Positions 30,001-41,172 of a stretch of DNA of 64,000 nucleotides are shown here, piece by piece (within the stretch, counting starts at the first letter, position 1; every line of letters begins with the position of its first letter). Both the position numbers and the translations under genes were made by a program. Origin of the DNA: Closterium sp. Naga37s-1 (taxonomy: Eukaryota; Streptophyta; Zygnematophyceae; Desmidiales; Closteriaceae). Under the pieces are notes generated by a model. It had not been told where the DNA came from. It did not search any database and worked only from the letters and a program-made list of their open reading frames with translations. The stretch spans positions 918,501-982,500 of the forward strand of contig CANJKZ010001150.1 of NCBI GenBank assembly GCA_947471745.1, written 5' to 3'.

Positions 30001-33000
30001 GTGCAGAACGGAAGAGGGTGGAAAGGGGTGGAATGGGTGGAAGGAGGTGCACGGGGGTTGAGAGCGGTGAACAGGAGCACGGGGTTGAAGCCCATGTTGT
30101 GGTTGGCCAAAGACCTCAGCGCATTCACCCGCTTGGATTCGTCTGTGGGGAGGGAAGGAGAGGAGGGTTGGAAGGGGTGGGAGGGGGTTGAGAGCGGTGG
30201 AGAGCATGAAATTGAACCCAATGTTGGGATAGACCTCGGGCTATGGGTCTCAGAGCTTTCACCCTCTTGAGGAGGGTGAGTGGTTGAAGCTCCTGGAAGC
30301 TGTGAGTGCCTTAACCCACTTTGGCTCGGTGTGGCTCGGTTTGGTTCGAATGAACACACACACACACCTCGCACCACAGGCAACCGCAACACCCAGTGTG
30401 ATCCCTGCACTGCACACACGCACCCACACACCCACCTACCTACCTACCCACACAACCACCCACCCACACACCCACCTACCTACCTACCCACACAACCACC
30501 CACCCACACACCCACCTACCTACCTACCCACACAACCACCCACCCACACACCCACCTACCTACCTACCCACACAACCACCCACCCACACACCCACCTACC
30601 TACCTACCCACACAACCACCCACCCACACACCCACCTACCTACCTACCCACACAACCACCCACCCACACACCCACCTACCTACCTACCCACACAACCACC
30701 CACCCACACACCCACCTACCTACCTACCCACACAACCACCCACCCACACACCCACCTACCTACCTACCCACACAACCACCCACCCACACACCCACCTACC
30801 TACCTACCCACACAACCACCCACCCACACACCCACCTACCTACCTACCCACACAACCACCCACCCACACACCCACCTACCTACCTATCCACACAACCACC
30901 CACCCACACACCCACCTACCTACCTACCCACACAACCACCCACCCACACACCCACCTACCTACCTACCCACACAACCACCCACCCACACACCCACCTACC
31001 TACCTACCCACACAACCACCCACCCACACACCCACCTACCTACCTACCCACACAACCACCCACCCACACATCCACCTACCTACCTACCCACACAACCACC
31101 CACCCACACACCCACCTACCTACCTACCCACACAACCACCCACCCACACACCCACCTACCTCCCTACCCACACAACCACCCACCCACACACCCACCTACC
31201 TACCTACCCACACAACCACCCACCCACACACCCACCTACCTACCTACCCACACAACCACCCACCCACACACCCACCTACCTACCTACCCACACAACCACC
31301 CACCCACACACCCACCTACCTACCTACCCACACAACCACCCACCTACCCACGCACCCACCAGGCCACTCACTCACCCAACCAACCACCCACCCACCCAAT
31401 GCAGCCCAATGCCCATTGCCCAGTCCCAGTGCTTCCAATCACCCACCTCGCGCCACATGAGGTAGGCAATCACGAGCGACGTGGAGCGCGAGATGCCCTG
31501 GCAGCAGTTGGGGTAGGCACCAGCACCTACACACCCAAAATGTCACCCCTCCCACCCATGCTGCACACTCCATGTCCCCCACACTGCACCCACCTCGCAC
31601 CACATGAGGTAGGCAATCACGAGCGACGTGGAGCGCGAGATGCCCTGGCAGCAGTGGATGAACACGCGGCCCCTCGCCGCCCTTACAGCCTCGATGTAAT
31701 CAAACACGTCGTATAAGACGCGCACCAGGTCCTCGCCCGTGTTGTCCTGAGGGAGGGGAGGGGTGGGGAGGGATGCAATTGGGTGTAGAAATGAATGGGA
31801 GAGGTGGGGGGGTGTGCAGTGCATTGAACAACCCCTTCACCCGCCCTGATAGGGGGAAGGGAGAGGAGAGGGATGGAAAGGGATGGAAATGGGTGGAGCA
31901 GGGAAGGGAGAGGTGGGGGGGTGTGCAGTGCAGTGAACAACCCCTTCACCCGCCCGCACGGCCTCAATGCAATCAAACACGTCGTATAAGACGCACACCA
32001 GGTCCTCGCCCGTGTTGTCCTGAGGGAGGGGAGGGAGAGGTGAAGGGGAGGGGGGAGAGGAGGAAGGGGACAGTTAATATTCTCAGCCTCGCTCACAACC
32101 TCAATGTGGTCAAACACGTTAAACAAGACATACAGCAGGTCCTCGCCCGTGTTGTCCTGAGGGATGAGAGGAAAGGGGAGGGAAAGAGGGAGGGAAGGGA
32201 TAGGTGTGTGTGTGTGTGTGAGTGTGAGCGCGCGCGTGCGTGCGTGCGTGTGTGCGTGTGTGGGTGGGGGGGGGAGAGGGGGGGGGTGGGTTTGGGTGGG
32301 TGCGAGCGTGCGTGCGCACACATGCACATTTACACACAATCCACAATGTAGCAGCATCCGACCGCAGCCAGAGAACTAGTAACCTCACCTGCAGCCAGAG
32401 CGTCTTGTACTTAATCTCCTCTGGAAAATACTCGGGGCACACAAACCCCACGCAGTTCAGCACATGCGTGATCCCAGCCTCCTTAAGAACCTCCCTGCTT
32501 CTCGCTACAAAGTCGCTCCCCACATATACATGCTCCAGCACTCGGCTACAGTCCTTTTCGAAAATCGCGAACTTATCCCGCCTGGCTTGCGCTTCCTGCG
32601 CCTCCCGCGCAAAATCCCGCTCCCCCCTGCTCCGCTGAAGCGCGCCCATGTCTAGTTTAAACCCACCGGGACCCCTCCCGGGCCTGTTCAGCCCTGGCAC
32701 CTCGCGCCTGCTCGCCAAGCCTCTTCCCGAGCCTGCAGCTGCGGTTCGGCGGTTGATCAGGGACAGTCCCGCGGAGTTTTCCCCACTGCTGGCGCTTCTC
32801 CGCGCGGAAAGTCGGCGGGGGTTGGCCAGCGCGAGCGGGGGGGCGGGGGAGGCCTGAAGGGTGTCTAGAGACGCGCGCCCGGGGAGAACGAGACCGTTCC
32901 GCGCAGGGGAAGCGGGCGCGGGGGCGCAGGCGGAAGCGGAGGCGGAAGGGGAGGCGGAAGAAGAGGGTTTGAGGGCGGAAGAAGGGGAATCGGCGGAAGG

Positions 33001-33302
33001 TTCAGGTATCAGGGTAGAACCGTTTCCGCAACTCTCTGTGTGCCTGGGGCTACCGCGGTCAGTATAATCACCTGTGACTATAGGGCTCTGGGACTTTAAC
33101 GGAGTAACTGGCGTAACATCTGACATGGAGTTACTCGGGTTAGGGTTACGCAGCGTCGTTGCTGCTGCTGTGTTAAGGGTAGGTGGATTAAGGTCACTCG
33201 CGTTACTACTAGCTAAGGGGTCGTCTTCTCTTTGCTCGGGCTTGCCTGGTGCGATAAGAACAGCTTCGGTGCAGGAAGCGGAAATCGTCGCGGAATCACC
33301 GT

Positions 33303-33386
<84 letters not shown>

Positions 33387-33825
33387 TGGTAGCGGCATTG
33401 GTGGCGGCATTAGAAGCAGCAGCAGCACGAGTAGCAGCGTCGTCGCCTGGGGTGCATTCAGAGATTATGCCCATCCTTGATTCATAAATGGCCGTTGATT
33501 CATGCGCACTACACGGCTCGCATGTTTCGCCGCCGTCCGCAAAACCTGGCGGTGCTCCCGCGTCTCCTGCCACGTGTCCCGCCACATGTCCTGCCGCGTC
33601 TCCTGCCGCGTGTCCTGCCACGCGTTGCCTTGCGGTGAGTTCTCGAAAGGAATCTCTTCCATTGAACGATGCCGACTTGAGTCGCATCTTATGTCTTGCC
33701 ACGTCATCTTCACGCCCTGCGTCGTCGGCTTTCGACGAGACAGAACGGCTGGTCTCGGAGTTCTTCATTATCCTTCCACCTTCCGTCACCCCTTCCAATT
33801 GCACCGCCGCTTCCGAAGCGGACAT
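26477..33825 (-). CDS. MKP1: MKP1-like dual-specificity phosphatase with gelsolin-like region
   Basis: Orthologue-like to plant MAP kinase phosphatase 1, which dephosphorylates stress MAP kinases. Exons (high to low): 33825-32389, 31746-31594, 29859-29068, 28603-26477; phases agree, about 1,502 aa. Exon 1 ends in the phosphatase N-terminal part (HVYVGSDFVARSREVL, HVLNCVGFVCPEYF, YKTLWLQ). Exon 2 holds the general acid region (DNTGEDL) and the signature VFIHCCQGISRSTSLVIAYL (HCx5R). Exon 3 has NPNMGFACQLLQ, a Ser/Gly/Ala/Glu repeat tract and MYRMAPHSPYDALHLVPK. Exon 4 opens with the gelsolin-like IRTKVYCWRGKECH and is then Gln-, Glu- and Ser-rich. An upstream ATG at 34062 is also in frame; 33825 is preferred because the extra N-terminus is cysteine-rich and unlike the family. 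The 3' end lies in repeats, so the stop is uncertain. Confidence 0.85.
26909..27022 (-). repeat. GAG/CTC microsatellite encoding poly-Ser in MKP1
   Basis: An almost pure (GGA)n run on the plus strand reads as a long serine tract in the phosphatase exon 4. Confidence 0.9.
27026..27631 (-). repeat. 303-bp exact tandem duplication in MKP1 exon 4
   Basis: 27026-27328 and 27329-27631 show no difference by eye. The period of 303 bp is 101 codons, so the duplication is in frame and repeats the segment running from NNEGCVASKDSQPEEQ to ESNVETSRE. Identity implies a recent event, gene conversion, or an assembly duplicate. Confidence 0.9.
28791..29006. repeat. Array of five GAGTCGACTC palindromes between 46-47 bp direct repeats
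   Basis: Cores at 28856-28865, 28880-28889, 28904-28913, 28927-28936 and 28948-28957, spaced 21-24 bp. The whole array is bracketed by direct repeats 28791-28837 and 28961-29006 (AGAGACGCCTGTGGCATTA at their start). It lies in MKP1 intron 3, next to the exon 3 donor at 29068. Confidence 0.9.
29943..30270 (-). repeat. Three decayed copies of the start of MKP1 exon 3
   Basis: Copies near 29943-30003, 30092-30148 and 30218-30270 resemble the beginning of exon 3 (GDAFKRVKALRAVANPNMGF at 29859 downwards), at about 135-bp spacing and with increasing divergence. They sit upstream of the intact exon in intron 2. Confidence 0.75.
30419..31347. repeat. 40-bp minisatellite, about 23 copies, in MKP1 intron 2
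   Basis: Tandem units of CACCCACACACCCACCTACC followed by TACCTACCCACACAACCACC, with only rare single-base variants (for example near 30890, 31071 and 31160). It is stop-free in forward frames, which gives long spurious Thr/Pro/His open frames. Confidence 0.95.
31444..31515 (-). pseudogene. Partial copy of the 3' half of MKP1 exon 2
   Basis: Encodes CCQGISRSTSLVIAYLMWRE on the minus strand, followed by a GTGGG donor-like sequence. It lacks the 5' half of the exon. It keeps the family-typical Arg (MWRE) where the complete exon at 31594-31746 has Cys (MWCE). Confidence 0.7.
31951..32164 (-). pseudogene. Two truncated copies of the 5' half of MKP1 exon 2
   Basis: Copies at about 31951-32026 (DNTGEDLVCVLYDVFDCIEA) and 32084-32158 (DNTGEDLLYVLFNVFDHIEV) have the acceptor CCTCAG but stop before the HCx5R signature. 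The nearer copy has fewer changes. Splicing to either would lose the catalytic Cys unless combined with another exon. Confidence 0.7.
33304..33390 (-). repeat. CAG/CTG repeat encoding poly-Ala in MKP1 exon 1
   Basis: Run of about 28 GCA-type triplets. On the gene strand the frame gives alanine. Confidence 0.85.
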
Positions 33826-33839
33826 AACGAGGACAGAAC

Positions 33840-33857
33840 TTCTGAGGCGCCTCAGAA
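33840..33857. repeat. Perfect palindrome TTCTGAGGCGCCTCAGAA just upstream of the MKP1 start
   Basis: 18-bp perfect palindrome with core GAGGCGCCTC (33844-33853), 15 bp upstream of the preferred ATG at 33825. Flanking direct repeats are weak here (CGAGGA on both sides). If the upstream ATG is used the palindrome is coding (LRRL). Confidence 0.8.
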
Positions 33858-35201
33858 ATATGACCGAGGATAAACCACCTGCCTTGGTAGTGTGCAGTCT
33901 AAAGTGTTTGATGCAGGTGTATCGAAAGGTGCAGGAAGGAGAATCTGTGCAGATCAACGGCTGTGAGCAGCTGGCGAAAAACACGAAAATGCTGGCCGCG
34001 TTTCTAGCTGTTAGCTGTTGCCAGTAAACTACGGAATCGACACTAGCACTACGACTAGCCACGTGGCGGCGTCAAGTTACACGACGAAATGACACAATGG
34101 ACGCGGCAGGCAATTTTGAGGAGTCTAAGAAATCGAGGTGACAGAATGCACGAGCAAGCGAGCACTTCCCGTCCACCAAGCAAGCACGTCACCGATGAAC
34201 CGAGTGACCGAAAGCAGCAATACCCGGCAAGGCTTGCATACGGAAAATGGCGACCACAGGAGGCAAGTAACAAGGTCAGGGGAACTAACAACTAATCGTG
34301 CGTCCATACCATACATTACCTACCCTATTGCCTAAACTGACGGATAATCACTATTTCCTGGTTCAATCATAAGCAAGGTCCGTTCCGTTCATGGTGATGA
34401 GTGGTGCAGCGTGGTTCAATGCAACCTTCCGTCCAAACGTGTTTCTACAGTCATGGCGACCACTGCCAGTCTTTCGACTCGTCGACACACACATCCAACT
34501 CTGCCCAGAAGTCCTACTACTGCCCAGGGTGAAACGAAAAAAACGTAAAAGCCAGCATAGGAGGGATGGGGCTTTCGGGCAACTCTGGCAGTCGAATGAA
34601 CCTTTTAGTTCCATCAGGTGGAAGTGGCCACACTTAGTTATTTTTCGGCAAGGCCGTCGCTGCCCTAATCGTTCCTTCACAGCGGGCATTGCCTTCCTGA
34701 TCGCCTGGTACGGATCTAGACTAGAACCCCACCAACGACAGCGGCGCCCTTGGCCCAACCAAACCCGCGCCAAGCCTCGCCAGTGGTTCGGCTTGACCTA
34801 CAAAGCGCAGACAAGGCACCTGACCTACGACAGGTATCGGGTGTACGGAGAAATATCCCTGTTTTTAGCATATCGTTATGTATAGATAAGGCTACATGAG
34901 TAACACGAAGTGGTGATGGTGGTATAACAGTCTGCCCTCCGTAATCACAATTCAATCCCCACTCCATACGAGCACGCTCAAGTTGCAGCTTTTCCCATTC
35001 TGCATTTCCTCCTGCTTCCCTAAACCAATTCATAAGCAATTACTTCTCATAGCTACTAACAACTGCTACTAGCATTCGACGCGTCAATTGCGCGGATCCC
35101 GACTCTGAATCTATTTTTGAACCAAAATGGGTTTCGGAAGTAAGATCTCCGCCTGTCTTTCCTTGTCTTTCAACCAATGAGTAACCATAGAGCCACCCCA
35201 G
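33858..35201. other. Intergenic region between MKP1 and the EF-hand gene
   Basis: Divergently transcribed genes on both sides, so promoters for both probably lie here. I recognise no coding exon or RNA gene. A degenerate palindrome-like TTTTGAGGAGTCTAAGAAA occurs at about 34114-34132. Confidence 0.4.
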
Positions 35202-36638
35202 TTGCAATGCAACGGCGCGAAACCAGGACCCGCAACAAACCAAGGCATTTGTGCATCATTTCCGGCAGCCATACTTCGACTATCACTCGCATCTCACCCA
35301 CGCAACGACGCCTGGTTTCACCTTTCGCCATTGTTCGCAGGTCAATCCGTGGTAACCCGCGCGCTGGACAAGGCGTTCTACGAGTTCGCGGAGTTGGACC
35401 GCACGCCGGACCACGAGGGCCGGCAAGTCATCAACGCCGCGGAGCTCTACGCCTGCGTGCTGCTCGCGTACAAGTGAGTAGTGCAATGCACTGTAGCGGG
35501 GAAATGCAAGGCAGCGCAACGCCTGTCAGCAGGTCTGGTTGCAAACGCCTATTAGTAGGTAGCGCAATGCCTAGAAGGACGTAGGCAGCGCCTGTAAGAG
35601 GCAGCGCAGCACGCCTTCACGGACGTAGCCTATCGCCTTGCGTGCTGCCTGCTTTTCAGTGCCGTAGGTCATCCTTTAACAACACTGACTAACTTTCAGT
35701 TGCTTCATTTGGCCTGTTGTCCTTTTATGCGTTATCCGTGAATTGAATGATCGAGTGTTTTTCTTACTTTCTTTTTGAAACCTTTGGTCTCTCAACCACC
35801 CTGTGCTGCCAGCTATGTGAATAAGTATTCCCCAGGGTCGCACCTGGATCCCCCTAAGAAGACAGAGGTGTTCAGAATGATGCAGGTGAGCATAGAAAAC
35901 CAGAGCATGGCCCCAGAGCAAACAGAATGCAGGTGAGCATAGAAAACCAGAGCATGGCCCCAGAGCAAACAGAATGCAGGTGAGCATAGAAAACCAGAGC
36001 ATGGCCCCAGAGCAAACAGAATGCAGGTGAGCATAGAAAACCAGAGCATGGCCCCAGAGCAAACAGAATGCAGGTGAGCATAGAAAACCAGAGCATGGCC
36101 CCAGAGCAAACAGAATGTAGGTGAGCATAGGGAACCAGGGCATGGCTCACGGTAACCAGAGCAAGCAGAAGTTGAAACTCAGCAGAAGCACCCATACCAT
36201 AAGAAGCATACGTGTCAACAGCCACATGAGGCCCGTGCTGCTTGTCCGTGTTATTGCATGTGGCAAACTACATCCCCTGAACCACCACTTTGAGACTAGG
36301 TAAAGTGTCCTGCAGCCACCTTCTTGGGCAGCGTTTCACGTTCAAACTCCGGTTTTTCTGCTTGCTTGACTGTTCCCTGCCAGACGTTTGACCTGAATAG
36401 CGATGGCGTGCTGGACCGTGCCGAGTTTGAACGATTCGTGGAGAGCTTTGCCAAGAACTTGACAAGGCGGGCAATAGTCAATGCTGCTGCCGTGTGCGCA
36501 GCTGTTCCAGCTCTCGTGTTTCTGACCAAGGCGTCCCTCAAGGAGTTTGAACCAACACACAAGATCGGGAAGAAGATCCCTCCGGCCTTGTTAGCCTGTG
36601 TTTTCACTACCGTACTTAAGATCGCGGGTCTGTGCTAG
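35202..36638 (+). CDS. EF-hand calcium-binding protein
   Basis: Exons 35202-35473, 35813-35885 and 36384-36638, phases consistent, about 199 aa. Exon 1 (SVVTRALDKAFYEFAELDRT, then INAAELYACVLLAY) is a degenerate first EF-hand. Exon 2 encodes NYVNKYSPGSHLDPPKKTEV. Exon 3 has a canonical EF loop DLNSDGVLDRAEF (Asp1, Asn3, Asp5, Asp9, Glu12) followed by a hydrophobic C-terminus. It resembles the plant single-EF-hand proteins with a C-terminal hydrophobic segment; function unknown beyond likely Ca2+ binding. The start is uncertain: a TTCGCAG acceptor at about 35340 suggests that the true first exon could lie further upstream. Confidence 0.72.
35881..36125 (+). repeat. 48-bp minisatellite repeating a splice donor
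   Basis: Units start at 35881, 35929, 35977, 36025 and 36073, with a diverged end near 36117. Each contains TGCAGGTGAGCATAGAAAAC, so each repeats the exon 2 donor CAG|GTGAGC of the EF-hand gene. Splicing to a downstream copy would extend the exon by multiples of 48 bp (16 codons), with stops depending on the unit. Confidence 0.9.
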
Positions 36639-38431
36639 TTGCACATACCGTACTAACGTGGTAGCAGCTGCAACATTATCTGTAGAAATGATTTGCACGT
36701 GCTCGCAACACCACTGACACCATGAGTGTATGAAGCCTATCATACAGTACGCTGTACGATTATTCAACCACATGTTTTGAGCTGTACCTGTAGCTGATGC
36801 TTGATACCTATCATTGACACTTTCAATAGACCACTGTGGTATCATAGACACTCATGAAGCATACCATGGCAAAGTGAACGGGGTTTCATCGCCAAGAATA
36901 TTGAGGGACAAGCTGTTGTGTTCGTCATTCTGTGTATGTTTTGTTAGAATAGCTCCTGCAATCACCCAGGATAGCATATAAGCAACATTCATAAGCAGCT
37001 CACCTTAGTGCAGGACCTTGTATTTCAGCTCTCACCTTATTGTATGATGTCAAGTCTTTCAATATGCAAATCTGCGCGTGCCACCGAGTTAGTATTATGG
37101 AGGCAAGTCTTATTCCCTATCATCCCGCCAATTCCTTGGGCGAACCGTCGTCAGGGATGCAGGTGTTGGGCGCGTGTCTAGGATTTTTTTCGCCGAAAGG
37201 AGGTGATGCCCAACGCAGCTTTCCGAGCCTCACCCCAAAAATGTCAGGTTGGGCCAGTGAGTAGCCAAGCCTCCGGCTTGGCACCTGCACAGCCAGCTTA
37301 TTGGCTGCCTTGGACATTGGCAACCGTTCCCGCTTGTGGGAAATTGCCCAGGCTTGGCAAACAGGAAGGCTTTTCCTTTCTGACAGGGTCCCCTCATCGA
37401 GTGCTGTGATTGATGGGCATCATCAGGAACCAATCACGATCAAGCAGCGACCCGTCCCCGTGACATTCCCAAGGCCACCCCATCACGCCCCTCTTGACAA
37501 AAAGATAACCAGCCTGGGCTGGCTGGATGCTTTCCGACGCTTTCCGTCGCTGGGCGAAATTCTTCCCTCCAATTCCCTGAATGCCTGCCTCTACGTTCCT
37601 GCAGTTTCGCCTGGCAAAAAATAGCTACATCTGACAGTAGCGGCTGTTTCTGGACTAGTTTCGGAAGCCATGACTGATCATTGAATGCCTAGTGTTTGTT
37701 CGCTGATGCGATCGCCTGGTTGATGGCGCTTCTGACCGTTCTGTCCATTCCAGAGCCGTTTGTATGAGCTATCAGACCAGAAGGCATTTTCCCTGTGTTG
37801 CTCTTGCTCAGACTAAGTGCTTTCTCTACTGACCAGCCTGATCATTTCCTGAGTTCAGGACGGCACCGAGCTTCCATTCTGACATATGGAAGACCATAGC
37901 TTGCTTCTAAATATGTAACTTATTCCGATCCGGGCTGGAGTTCTGCTGATCGTTGCCGCGTATACAGTGACAGTAGTGTAGTGTCTGGAGCCGCTACTCT
38001 TGAGCGTATTCTTTATTCAAACTATATGGTGAGCATTCGGTCTATAGATATTCGTGACTTCCCGTTTTGTAGGATATCCCCTGTTTGCTACTCTAAGCTC
38101 TGCATATCAGGCGCAGATAAATAAGTCTCGCGCCAACGCGTTGGCTTCTACTAACCAACATCTACTTCGCACGACAACATCTCTGCTTCCTATCAAGCTT
38201 CCAGAGTTCAAACAGGGTAAAGGTCCTTAAACTGCTTAAAGGCAGTGTTTTTGTTTGGTTGGATAATCCACGTATTGCACACGACCCTAATTCGAGTTCT
38301 TACCAGAACCCAATCTCGACTACTCAAGGGTGTATCTTCGGAAGCTTGGCATCAGCAGCTGCAGCAGCATCAACATCAGAAGCAGGAGCCTCCTTCCGCT
38401 TCCCCGCAGGTCCGAGTTTCTCAAGGGTGTT
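36639..38431. other. Intergenic region
   Basis: About 1.8 kb between the EF-hand stop and the GRF start. No gene recognised. It probably includes the 3' UTR of the former and the promoter and 5' UTR of the latter; a TCCCCGCAG acceptor-like site at 38401-38409 may end a 5' UTR intron of the GRF gene. Confidence 0.4.
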
Positions 38432-40041
38432 ATGCACCAACAACAGGAGACACGGTCCATGGCTCCCAATCAACTCCAAGCGCAACCGCTTCAGCACTGG
38501 CAGAACCAACCCCCACTACAGCAGCAGCAGCCTGGTTTTATTTCTCAGCCAATGCCATCCTGTCAGCCGCCTTTCCAGCAGCAGAGCTCCAATCAGCAGC
38601 GGAGCCTTCCTCAGCAGCCACAGCAGGCAGCACAGCAGCAGCAGCAACAGCCACAAGGCAGCTATCAGTCTTCGCAAATGCAATTTCAACAACAACCTCA
38701 GCAGGTTTCTCTACAACAAGCCCAGCAGTACCAGCAGCCGGCGATGTATCAGCAGCAGATGCAGCAACCGCAGCAGCAGACGTTCCAGCCGCAACAGCAA
38801 GCGTTTCAAGCACAGCAGCAGGCTTATCAGTCGCAGCAGCAAGCGTACCCACAGCAGCCACAACCGCAGCAACAACAAGTCTACCAACCGCAATCGCAAC
38901 ATCAGCCACAGGCGAATTTCCAGGCACAGCAGCTACAGCAGCAGTATCAACAGCAAAACATGTACACCCAACAGCAGCAACCAGGACCAGTGCCTCAACC
39001 TAACGTTTACCAGCAGCAGCCTCAGCCGCAGCATCAGCAATACCAACCAGCTCAGCAGCCTCAAGCGCAGCAGATTTATCAGATGGATCAGCCTCAGATG
39101 CCGCCATCCCAGGCACCTCCTATGCCAACCGCTGTCACCCAACAGCTCTCGACTCCTCAGCAGCAGCCGCAGCAGTTCCAACATCCTCAATACAACGCTC
39201 TGCAGCAGCAGCAGCAGCAGCCTATCTATTCGTCGCAGGTACCTGTGCCTTCGTTTCAGAACCAAGCGCCAGTAGCAGCACCAGCAGCAGCGCCTCCTCA
39301 GTACAATCCTGCTGCGTCTGCCACTGGCGGTCAGATGAACATAAGCCCTCCACCCCAGCAACCATTCCAACAACCGCTGGCTCAGCCGCAATTGCAGATG
39401 CAGGGGATGCCTGTGCAGGCGACATCTATGCAGGCGACATCTATGCAGGCGACGGCAATGCAGGCGATGCCTATGCAACCGACGCCTATGCAGGCGACGC
39501 AAATGCACTCTCACGTGCCAAGCCAAGCTCCCATGCAAGGTACGCACTAGCCCTCGGTCGGCACCGTTGTCCGTGTCCGATTTTTCTTCGACCATTCCAC
39601 TGCACATTAACGCGATCGCTCGTCGCAACTTTCGCGCTCGCGTTTCTTGTGGTTCCGCGTGTTCTGCTTGTTGGACTCACTTTCCTGTAACAATTCGTCG
39701 TGTGACTCACCCTGTGCGCAGTGGAGTCGGGCGCGTGCGGGCCGTTCACGGTGGCGCAGTGGCAGGAGTTGGAGCAGCAGGCGCTCATCTTCAAGTACCT
39801 CGTCGCGGGAGCCCCTGTTCCGCTGGAGCTCGTTTCGCGCGTGCGCTTGTCCATGCCGCCGCTACCGTTCGGGCTTCAGACGTTTCATCCCATGGGAGCC
39901 TTCATGCCATGTATGTATGCCGAAGCAGGATGCTTTGTACAACAGCTTCATCATGATCGTTTGATGGTGTATTTTCACGTAAGGTGCCGTGTGGCAGCAT
40001 CTTTCTTGCCATTGTTGCGATTAGTTTGTTGCTCAAAAAGA

Positions 40042-40091
<50 letters not shown>

Positions 40092-41124
40092 GCTCCGTGT
40101 GTGGCTGCAGCTTTCTGGGGGCCGTCGATGCAAGTGGATCCGGAGCCCTTTAGATGTCGCCGGACAGATGGCAAGAAGTGGCGGTGCGCCCGTGAGGTGG
40201 GTTTCTCTACCTGCTTCCTATTCCCGGATAATGCCACCCTCTTCTCTTATTGCCTCCTTGCACTGCGTTCTTGTCGATTTGTGTACCTGGATGTTCCCGT
40301 GCCAAGTGCTTAACATTCCCCTTTTTTTTGCCATTTCCCGCCCTGCCCTCGCTCCATCATGCCCACGCGCCTACGCGCTCGCGTGCACAGGTGGTGGCGG
40401 AGCAGAAGTACTGCGAGCGCCACTTGCACCGCGGGCGCAACCGAGCACGCAAGCTCAACGACAAGGCCACGCCCGGAACCTCCCTCGTGGCTGACGATGG
40501 GGAAACCACCCCTACAGCCACCACTGCCACCACCGCCACCACTGCGACCACGGGCACTGGTGCCGCGGATGGATGTCTCACGAGCGATGGAGTGCGGGCT
40601 ATGGAGTCTGTGGACGATGGGCGGGGCGCCAGCACTGGTGTGATGGACGCCAGTGCAGGGGGTGGTGGGGTGGGGACTAGTGGTGGGGCTGGCGGGGTTG
40701 CCGACAGGACAGGCAGTCCGTCGAGTGGCAACAGCGGTGGAGATTTTGCGTCTGCGGAGTGTGCAGCAGGAAGGGAGAATGATGCGTGTGGATGGGTTGC
40801 GGGAGGGCGCGTGGGAGGGGGTGGTGGTGCGGAGAAGAGTGGGGCAACGGGCGAGGGGAATGGAAGGAGGGAGGGTGAGCCGTGTCACGGGGTGGTAACG
40901 GCGCCAGCCTCTGCTGCTGGTGCGGCTTCTGAGCCTGCAGGTGTCGTCTGTGTGCCTGCAGCTGTGGTGTGTGTGTCCACCAGAGATGTGATTTCCCCAG
41001 TGCCTTTGCCCACAGGAGTGGTGTCTGTGGTGTCTACACCCACCGGGGCAGTGGCAGGCGGACACCCGCCTCCTCTTGCTCTCCCGCCCCCTGCTCATGC
41101 TGTGGAGGGCCGCTCTCAGCAGGT

Positions 41125-41172
<48 letters not shown>

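Noticed and set aside
30280..31716. Long forward open frames (393-478 codons) rich in Thr/Pro/His
   Set aside because: They are the stop-free 40-bp minisatellite in an intron of the opposite-strand MKP1 gene; no domain, start context or splice logic.
35881..36125. CRISPR-like regular repeats (also 4082-4447, 50036-50260)
   Set aside because: Units are contiguous with no unique spacers, and the setting is a eukaryotic nuclear genome; they are minisatellites.
40047..40089. Poly-T as the tail of an antisense retroposed gene
   Set aside because: No target-site duplication or gene-derived body next to it; more simply a pyrimidine tract before the exon 3 acceptor.
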